Program-made: the position numbers and the translations under genes
Assembly (NCBI GenBank): GCA_964512045.1
Contig: CAZEJK010000144.1
Location: 1 to 12,804 of the forward strand
Source of the DNA: CAZEJK01 sp964512045
GTDB lineage: Bacteria > Acidobacteriota > Thermoanaerobaculia > Thermoanaerobaculales > Sulfomarinibacteraceae
Reading direction: 5' to 3'
DNA length: 12,804 bases
Notes under the pieces: model-generated
Told to the model about the DNA's origin: nothing
The model's input: the letters and a program-made list of their open reading frames with translations, nothing else
Databases searched by the model: none
Shown: positions 7,587 through 12,804 of the stretch, piece after piece
Numbering within the stretch: position 1 is the stretch's first letter
Layout of the letters: each line of letters starts with the position of its first letter

Positions 7587-7685
7587 ATCTGACCGTTCGC
7601 GCGTGCCAGAATTGCGCGAGCCGATCCGTGCTCCGGCTCGAGGACCGGACACAGCGTGGGCAAGAATCTTGCTTTTGTCGCGCAA
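7579..7685. promoter_or_regulatory. Three TCGCGCAA sites in the divergent promoter region
   Basis: The octamer TCGCGCAA occurs at 7579-7586, inverted as TTGCGCGA at 7612-7619, and again direct at 7678-7685; a fourth partial copy TCGCGC is at 7597-7602. The first two copies form a perfect eight-base inverted repeat with a 25-base gap, centred on the partial copy. One copy overlaps the putative -35 of the MFS gene and one lies six bases before the GGAGG of the ABC ATPase gene. The placement suggests operators for a factor controlling both directions. No regulator gene is in the window and no known family is identified. Confidence 0.45.
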
Positions 7686-7701
7686 CGATATGGAGGACGA
7701 C

Positions 7702-8706
7702 ATGGCCGACGCGATGGTAGAGGTGCGCGATCTGGTCAAGACCTACGGGCCGACGCGCGCCGTCAACGGGATCTCGTTCGCCGTTCCCCACGGGCAGATC
7801 GTCGGGTTCCTCGGGCCGAACGGTGCCGGCAAGACCACGACCATGAAGATTCTCACTGGCTACCTCAGAGCCACGGCTGGTGAGGCGCTGGTGGACGGCA
7901 GGCGAGTGGACGAGGACTCTCTGTTCACGCGCGCCCGGGTGGGCTACCTCCCCGAGAACGCTCCGCTCTATGACGAGATGATGGTGCTCGAGTTTCTCGA
8001 GTTCATCGCGAACGTTCGCGGGATCCCGGCGGACCAGCGGCGAGCTCGATTGCGATCGATGATCGACGTCTGCGGCCTGGCCGACGTCGTGGCCAAGGAC
8101 ATCGGCCAGCTCTCGAAGGGCTACCGGCAGCGGGTCGGCCTCGCTCAGGCGATGATCCACGATCCGCAGATCCTGATCCTCGACGAGCCGACCAGCGGTC
8201 TCGACCCGAACCAGATCGCCGACATCCGCGCTCTGATCCGCCAGCTCGGCGAGGAGAAGACCCTGATCCTGTCGACACACATCCTGCCCGAGGTGCAGGC
8301 CACGTGCGACAGAGTGGTCATCATCTCCGACGGCAAGCTGGTGGCGGATGACACCGTGGAGGGCCTGACCTCCGATGGTGGCGGCCGGATCCACCTGACG
8401 GTGGCGCCACGCAACGGCGCGCCTCTTGATCGCGACGCCCTCGCCGAGCTCCTGACCGCCATCGCATCGGTCCGCACCGTCGCCGTGGGTACCGTGGACG
8501 ATGACGCCGAACCGGGCGAGGCCACGGCAGAGCTGTCGGCGACGGTGTACACAACCGGTGAGACCGATGTCCGGCGCGAGATCTTCGAGGCCGTGGTCGC
8601 TGCCGACCTGGCGCTGCTCGAGCTCCAGCGGGAGGCGGTCTCGCTGGAGGAGACGTTCCGCAAGCTCACCTCGAAGGTGGGAGGAGGCGACCAGCATGGA
8701 CACTAA
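7702..8706 (+). CDS. ABC transporter ATP-binding protein, GldA-like
   Basis: A 334-residue cytoplasmic ATPase that would power the permease encoded next. It has Walker A G38-PNGAGKT-T45, signature LSKGYRQR (137-144), Walker B ILILDEP with D161/E162, D-loop SGLD (165-168) and the switch histidine H193 (STH). At the Q-loop position it reads GYLPEN, with no glutamine, which is usual for GldA-type ATPases. The LSKGYRQRVGLAQA form of the signature also fits ABC-2 exporters of the GldA/NosF group. Residues after about 225 form a C-terminal extension (LTVAPRNG to the end) beyond the minimal nucleotide-binding domain. ATG 7702 is preceded by GGAGG five bases upstream, so the in-frame codons back to 7603 are not needed. 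It is the first gene of a four-gene operon; its last 11 bases overlap the permease start. I left the symbol empty because gliding is not shown in this organism. Confidence 0.95.
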   Translation: MADAMVEVRDLVKTYGPTRAVNGISFAVPHGQIVGFLGPNGAGKTTTMKILTGYLRATAGEALVDGRRVDEDSLFTRARVGYLPENAPLYDEMMVLEFLEFIANVRGIPADQRRARLRSMIDVCGLADVVAKDIGQLSKGYRQRVGLAQAMIHDPQILILDEPTSGLDPNQIADIRALIRQLGEEKTLILSTHILPEVQATCDRVVIISDGKLVADDTVEGLTSDGGGRIHLTVAPRNGAPLDRDALAELLTAIASVRTVAVGTVDDDAEPGEATAELSATVYTTGETDVRREIFEAVVAADLALLELQREAVSLEETFRKLTSKVGGGDQHGH

Positions 8707-9457
8707 CGCAGCGGCACCCACGATCTCTTACGAACGCGGCTCGTGGCACAACGTCTCCGCGATCGCGCGACGGGAGCTGAAGGCGTACTTCAACTCGCCG
8801 ATCGCCTACATCGTCGTGTCCGCGTTTCTCCTCATCTCGGGCTACCTGTACTTCGAGGTCAGCGGCGTGTTCATCACCGGCGTCGCGAGTCTGCGCGGCT
8901 TCTTCTCACTCACGCCCCTGCTGTTCGTGGTGTTCGCGCCTGCGGTCACGATGCGCGTCATTTCCGAGGAGCTCCGCTCGGGCACGCTCGAGTTGCTCAC
9001 CACGATGCCGATCCACGACTGGCAGGTGGTGGTCGGCAAGTTCCTCGCTGCACTCGCCGTCATCTGCTCGGGGCTCGCGATGACCCTCGTCTACCCGATC
9101 ACCATTGCCAGCATTGGCAACCTCGACTGGGGCCCGGTCATCGGCGGCTACATCGGGCTCGTGCTGTGCGCCGCGGCGCTCGTGGCGATCGGAGTGATGA
9201 CATCCTCGTGGAGCCGCAACCAGATCATCGCGTTCATCTTCTCGCTGCTGATCTGTCTCGCGCTGTGGCTGTTCGACAAGGTCACGTTCTTCGTTCCCGG
9301 ATCGGTGGCCAGCATCCTCGAGTACCTTTCGATCGACTACCACTTCCAGAACATCGCCCGCGGCGTGGTGGACACCCGTGATGTCCTCTACTACCTGTCG
9401 GTGACCGTGCTCGCGCTGTTCGCAGCGGTGCGGTCGCTCGGCCGCCACCACGCCTGA
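8696..9457 (+). CDS. ABC-2 type permease, GldF-like
   Basis: A 253-residue inner-membrane subunit, the usual size for a stand-alone GldF/NosY-like permease. Six hydrophobic segments are visible: SPIAYIVVSAFLLISGYLYF; LTPLLFVVFAPAVTM; FLAALAVICSGLAMTLVYPI; GYIGLVLCAAALVAIGVM; IIAFIFSLLICLALWLF; VLYYLSVTVLALFAAV. Between the first two helices and the third lies ISEELRSGTLELLTTMPI, the conserved ABC-2 cytoplasmic segment that contacts the ATPase. RELKAYFNSPIAYI near residues 24-37 is also typical. The start ATG at 8696 lies inside the end of the ATPase gene (11-base overlap) with GGGAGGAGG eight bases upstream, so the two subunits are probably translated together. The exported substrate is unknown. 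Confidence 0.94.
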   Translation: MDTNAAAPTISYERGSWHNVSAIARRELKAYFNSPIAYIVVSAFLLISGYLYFEVSGVFITGVASLRGFFSLTPLLFVVFAPAVTMRVISEELRSGTLELLTTMPIHDWQVVVGKFLAALAVICSGLAMTLVYPITIASIGNLDWGPVIGGYIGLVLCAAALVAIGVMTSSWSRNQIIAFIFSLLICLALWLFDKVTFFVPGSVASILEYLSIDYHFQNIARGVVDTRDVLYYLSVTVLALFAAVRSLGRHHA

Positions 9458-9471
9458 GGGGGGAAGCAGAG

Positions 9472-11046
9472 ATGTCACGCTCCAGCCTGGTTGAAAAATC
9501 GATCTTCGCGGCCGCGTTCGTCGGATGCATCGTGCTCGTCAACGTGCTCGCCATCGGCACGTTCTGGCGGATCGACCTCACTCGCGGCAACCAGTACACC
9601 CTGTCCGAGGCGTCGCGGGAGACCGTGGCCAACCTCGACGACCGTCTCACGGTCAAGGCCTACTTCTCCGACGATCTGCCGCCGCCCTACTCCACCAACG
9701 CCCGGTACGTCAAGGACCTCCTCGACGAGTACTACGCGGCCTCCAACGGCAACCTGTCCTACGAGTTCCTGGATCCGGTCAGCCAGGAGACCGAAGAGGA
9801 CAAGGAGAAGAGGAAGGAGATCCGCCGAGACATCTTCGGACGAGCCATGCGCGACATGACCGACGTGGAGCGCGAGCTGCAGAGCCTCGGGATCCAGCCC
9901 GTCGAGGTCCGCGTGAACGAAGGCGACAGCCTCGAGGTCAAGCGGGTGTACATGGGCATCTCGCTGCGCTACGGCGACGACCGAGAGGCGATCCCGGTGG
10001 TCACCAACACGGACACCCTCGAGTACGATCTCACCTCCCTGATGCGGAAGCTGGTGCGCTCCGATGTGCCGAAGATCGGCCTGATCACCGGCCGCGACGG
10101 CCTCGACCCGCGCCAGGACCTGTCGACCGTCATGGGCCTGCTCTCGCAGCAGTACGAGGTCACACCGATCGACCTCACCACGAACGCCCAGATCCCGGAG
10201 GACGTGGACGGCATCCTGGTGACCGGCCCGTCGGAGCCGTTCGAGGACGACGAGATCGCGGCGATCGACCGGTTCGTGCGGTCGGGCCACGCCGCGGCGT
10301 TCCTCCTCGACCGGATCCGCGTTGACCTGCAAACCACCGACTACGATGAGGTCTCCCACGGCCTCGGCGATCTGCTCGCCGGCTACGGCGTCGCCATCCG
10401 CGACGGGGTTCTCGTCGACGCCCAGTGCGCGCAGATCAACATCACCGAGCAGCGCGGCTTCATGCGCGTGCAGCGACCGGTTCAGTACCCGTTCATGCCG
10501 TTCGTGGAGCAGCTCGATCAGGAGCACCCGGTGACCCGCGGGCTGCGCGATGTGGCGTTCCCGTTCGTCAGCGCCCTCGAGGTGACCGCCGATGACGAGA
10601 ATGCCGAGATTCTCGTCCGCTCGTCGGATCAAAGCTGGATCGAGACCATGCCGCTCAACCTGAACCCGCTGCAGCGCTGGCCGGCGACAGTCGAGTTTAC
10701 GGGACCACACCCCCTGGTGGCAGCAGTCCGGGTGTCCGTCGAAGACGACGACGCCGCACCGGGCCGTGTGCTCGTGATCGGCGGTTCGTCACTCCTTGAG
10801 AACCAGTTTCTGATGGGCGCCGGCAGGGCGCTGGTCCTCAACCTGGTGGACTGGCTGCTGCTCGACCAGGCGATGCTCGAGATTCGCACCCGCGGCGTCG
10901 CGGCGCCGCCCCTGGACGAGCTATCCGATGCGACGCGGCGCACCCTCAAGTACGGCAACATCATCGGTGTCCCGTTGGCATTTATCCTTATCGGGCTGAT
11001 CCGCTGGCGGATGCGGGAGCGTCGCCGGCGGTTGGTGGTGGCGTAA
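9472..11046 (+). CDS. GldG-like ABC auxiliary protein, membrane-anchored extracytoplasmic
   Basis: A 524-residue protein of the GldG / ABC_transp_aux family that accompanies GldF-type permeases. An N-terminal membrane helix (about 10-31) is followed by RIDLTRGNQYTLSEAS, the family's opening signature. A large domain presumably outside the inner membrane contains a strongly charged stretch near 103-125 (ETEEDKEKRKEIRRD) and, from about 200, an IFT52/GATase-like Rossmann part (IGLITGRDGLDP, DVDGILVTGPSEPF, DEIAAIDRFVRSG). A second membrane helix lies at about 497-510, followed by an Arg-rich cytoplasmic tail (RWRMRERRRR), so the protein is anchored at both ends. Start 9472 follows the permease stop by 14 bases and has GGGGGAAG upstream. 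The family's biochemical role is not established; it may hold or guide substrate for the exporter. Confidence 0.9.
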   Translation: MSRSSLVEKSIFAAAFVGCIVLVNVLAIGTFWRIDLTRGNQYTLSEASRETVANLDDRLTVKAYFSDDLPPPYSTNARYVKDLLDEYYAASNGNLSYEFLDPVSQETEEDKEKRKEIRRDIFGRAMRDMTDVERELQSLGIQPVEVRVNEGDSLEVKRVYMGISLRYGDDREAIPVVTNTDTLEYDLTSLMRKLVRSDVPKIGLITGRDGLDPRQDLSTVMGLLSQQYEVTPIDLTTNAQIPEDVDGILVTGPSEPFEDDEIAAIDRFVRSGHAAAFLLDRIRVDLQTTDYDEVSHGLGDLLAGYGVAIRDGVLVDAQCAQINITEQRGFMRVQRPVQYPFMPFVEQLDQEHPVTRGLRDVAFPFVSALEVTADDENAEILVRSSDQSWIETMPLNLNPLQRWPATVEFTGPHPLVAAVRVSVEDDDAAPGRVLVIGGSSLLENQFLMGAGRALVLNLVDWLLLDQAMLEIRTRGVAAPPLDELSDATRRTLKYGNIIGVPLAFILIGLIRWRMRERRRRLVVA

Positions 11047-11051
11047 GGAGG
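11044..11051 (+). promoter_or_regulatory. Shine-Dalgarno overlapping the upstream stop codon
   Basis: TAAGGAGG at 11044-11051 starts with the TAA stop of the GldG-like gene and ends eight bases before the ATG of the DUF4340 gene. It is a full match to the anti-Shine-Dalgarno core. A ribosome ending on the first gene would sit on the initiation site of the second, which fits coupled translation and fixes the start at 11060. Confidence 0.75.
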
Positions 11052-11059
11052 CGAAGGAG

Positions 11060-12652
11060 ATGAGCCGATCGACAGTCATCGTACTGATCGTGTTCGTTCT
11101 GCTGCTCGGAGCGGTTGTGCTCTTTCGTGGTGGACCCGTGGAGCGCGGTACCGACCGTCTGACCACGACTGCTATCGAGCGGAACCGGATCGACCGGCTC
11201 GAGCTGGAAGGCCCCGCGCCATCCCCGCCGGAGACGGCCGTCGAAGACGACCAGCAGGAAGCCCCTCCGTCGGCCGAGCCCGATCGGGTGGAGCTGGTTC
11301 GCTCGGATGACGGGGGCTGGACGGTTGGCGACGGCGGGCACCTCGCCGATCCGGAGCGGATCGACCAGGCGCTGGAGGTGCTTCTGAGCCTCGACACCAC
11401 CGATGTGGTCTCGATCTCCGAAACGAAGTGGGCCGAGTACGGCGTCGACGCCGCGTCGGGGATGACGGTCACCGCCCATGCCGGCTCGAAGCGGCCGGTG
11501 CGCCTCGTCATCGGCTCTGCCGCACGCGGTGGCACGTACATCCGCCAGGTGGGCGAGGACACCGTCTTCCACGCCGCCACGCCGCTGCGGTCACGCTTTC
11601 CGCTCGAGCAGGACCGCTGGCTCAAGCTGACGCTGGTGGACATCGAGCTTGAGGATGCCGAGCGCGTCACGGTTGATCTCGCCGGCGCCGACCCGTACGT
11701 TCTCGTTCCCCTGGAAGATGGCGATGGCTGGCAGCTCGCCGATTCCTCCAGCCTTCCCGAAGAGGGGTTCCGGTTCGATACCCGCGCCGCCCGAACGCTG
11801 GTCAGCTCGCTCGTCAACCTGCGCGCAGCCGAGATCATCGAGCCTCCAGAGGACCCCAGCGAGCTCGGGCTCGAGGACAACTCCGACCGGTTCATCGTCG
11901 TTTCCGACGGCATGACGGCAACCGTGCATCTCGGGGCCACCAGCGATGACGACACGGTGTACGCGACCGTCGAGGGCCGGGACGCCGTGTTCCGGATCCA
12001 GCCGTACCAGGCGCGCAACCTCCGCAAGACCGTGGCGGATCTGCGCGACATGCGCCTGCTGTCGTACGATCCCGAGGCGGTGACCGGGCTCAGCATCACC
12101 CACGATGGTCAGACGCTGCGCGTCGTCCGCGGCGACGACGGTACATGGACCATCGACCCCGATGGCGCCCAGCCGCCGGACGAGGAGCTCGAGTTCGACC
12201 CTCAGGCGGTTCAAAGGCTGGTCACCTCGATGGACACCACGGTCAAGGGCACGGAGCTGACGGATCTCTCGCCCTCCGACCCGGTCACCGGGCTGGCTCG
12301 GCCGGACCCGACGGTGACCTTGGAGCTGGCCGACGGCGCAACCATCGAGCTGCGCTTCGGTGCGAGCACCACCGGCGAAGACGGGCGGACGCTGCACTAC
12401 GCCACCGGCAACGCCGACGAGCGCGTCTACACCGTGGCCGAGTTCCAGCGCAACCGGTTCACCCGCGGCTGGGACCTGTTCGCCTACGTTCCCCCGCCAA
12501 CGGGAATGGGCAACAACCCTTTCGCCAACCTGACCCCCGAGCAGATCCAGAACCTGCCGCCAGAGCTGCGCCAGCAGATCGAGCAGCAGATGCGCGAGCA
12601 GCAGCGGCAGCAGCAGATGATCCAGCAGCTGCAGTCCCAGTCCGGCGGGTAA
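11060..12652 (+). CDS. DUF4340 protein, three internal repeats, Gln-rich tail
   Basis: A 530-residue protein with an N-terminal membrane helix (about 5-22, TVIVLIVFVLLLGAVVLF) and the rest predicted outside the inner membrane. I assign it to DUF4340 from its place after a GldG-like gene and its repeat pattern. Three units of about 138 residues can be aligned: each has DG-x(0,1)-W (W87, W224, W363), then an F/ADxxAhxxLhxSL helix, a hxGL segment, LxhG, and an hVFxh segment ending near RNxF. Residues about 52-75 are a Pro/Glu-rich linker. The last 39 residues hold 15 glutamines and begin TPEQIQNLPPELRQQ, probably a helical tail. It is the last gene of the operon; a hairpin terminator begins 42 bases after its stop. 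DUF4340 genes commonly accompany GldG-like ABC systems, but their function is unknown; a partner role at the exporter's outer face is inferred only from position. Confidence 0.88.
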   Translation: MSRSTVIVLIVFVLLLGAVVLFRGGPVERGTDRLTTTAIERNRIDRLELEGPAPSPPETAVEDDQQEAPPSAEPDRVELVRSDDGGWTVGDGGHLADPERIDQALEVLLSLDTTDVVSISETKWAEYGVDAASGMTVTAHAGSKRPVRLVIGSAARGGTYIRQVGEDTVFHAATPLRSRFPLEQDRWLKLTLVDIELEDAERVTVDLAGADPYVLVPLEDGDGWQLADSSSLPEEGFRFDTRAARTLVSSLVNLRAAEIIEPPEDPSELGLEDNSDRFIVVSDGMTATVHLGATSDDDTVYATVEGRDAVFRIQPYQARNLRKTVADLRDMRLLSYDPEAVTGLSITHDGQTLRVVRGDDGTWTIDPDGAQPPDEELEFDPQAVQRLVTSMDTTVKGTELTDLSPSDPVTGLARPDPTVTLELADGATIELRFGASTTGEDGRTLHYATGNADERVYTVAEFQRNRFTRGWDLFAYVPPPTGMGNNPFANLTPEQIQNLPPELRQQIEQQMREQQRQQQMIQQLQSQSGG

Positions 12653-12693
12653 ACCCCGCTGGTTCATCGATGCCCCGCAGAGGGGAAGGAGAA

Positions 12694-12727
12694 GGGCCCG
12701 TCCGCGTGCGGACGGGCCCGTTGCTTT
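12694..12727 (+). terminator. Intrinsic terminator of the ABC operon
   Basis: GGGCCCGTCCGC (12694-12705) and GCGGACGGGCCC (12708-12719) are perfect complementary arms; allowing a four-base CGTG loop leaves an 11-base, almost pure G-C stem. It is followed by GTTGCTTT, a short imperfect T stretch. It begins 42 bases after the DUF4340 stop. On the minus strand the stem is followed by TTCTCCTTCC, so it may also stop transcription from the right. The remaining bases (12728-12804) are GC-rich and show no gene I can support. Confidence 0.8.
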
Positions 12728-12804
12728 CGGTTTCGGCGATGCCGCGGTGAACGGATGACGGTAGCGGCGCCGGAGGCCGCGGGCCGGGCTCCGGATGGCC
12801 GGGG

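Noticed and set aside
7552..8721. Upstream continuation of the MFS frame to 8721
   Set aside because: It runs antisense to the ABC ATPase gene, whose Walker and signature motifs prove the plus strand is coding.
9475..10710. Minus-strand open frame of 411 codons opposite the GldG-like gene
   Set aside because: Val/Asp/His/Arg-rich shadow product; the plus-strand frame has family motifs, membrane helices and a ribosome-binding site.
10921..12667. Minus-strand open frames of 392 and 358 codons opposite the DUF4340 gene
   Set aside because: Ser/Thr/Arg-rich or Leu/Gly/Arg-rich shadows; the plus-strand protein shows ordered internal repeats and a membrane anchor.
12728..12804. Start or end of a further gene at the right edge
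   Set aside because: Only 77 bases with no ribosome-binding site, motif or convincing frame on either strand.

Overview
The window is high-GC DNA (about two thirds G+C by eye), densely coding, with seven protein genes, no recognisable RNA genes and no mobile elements. The gene families (cobalamin-dependent MetH with a single-domain MTHFR, a GldA/GldF/GldG-like ABC system with a DUF4340 protein, and a secreted beta-helix protein ending in paired calcium-loop motifs) point to a Gram-negative environmental bacterium of the Myxococcota, Gemmatimonadota or Planctomycetota kind. The phylum cannot be fixed from the sequence alone.

Left half, minus strand (positions 1-7551), reading in transcription order from right to left. 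A 437-residue MFS transporter of the UMF1/Atg22-like type (7551-6238) is followed after 62 bases by a secreted right-handed beta-helix protein with a C-terminal pair of dockerin/EF-hand-like loops (6175-4757). A 373-base non-coding stretch with small dyads and a repeated GGCTTCG heptamer follows. Then comes a two-gene methionine operon: metF (4383-3430) and, 60 bases later, metH (3369 to the window edge, truncated just after the AdoMet-binding motif). MetF makes 5-methyltetrahydrofolate and MetH uses it to methylate homocysteine, so the pair forms the last two steps of methionine synthesis.

Right half, plus strand (7702-12652): a four-gene operon encoding an ABC ATPase, an ABC-2 permease, a GldG-like membrane-anchored extracytoplasmic protein and a DUF4340 protein. 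The genes are tightly packed (11-base overlap, then 14- and 13-base gaps, each start with a Shine-Dalgarno). The operon ends in a strong GC-rich hairpin at 12694-12719. Related proteins serve gliding motility in Bacteroidota; outside that phylum the role of this module is not established. This is the best candidate here for a poorly described system.

The 150-base divergent region (7552-7701) between the halves carries three exact copies of TCGCGCAA (two direct, one inverted). One overlaps the likely -35 of the transporter and one lies just upstream of the ATPase ribosome-binding site, which suggests a shared operator. The first genes of both minus-strand groups have a -10-like hexamer 7 bases before ATG and no Shine-Dalgarno, suggesting leaderless transcripts.
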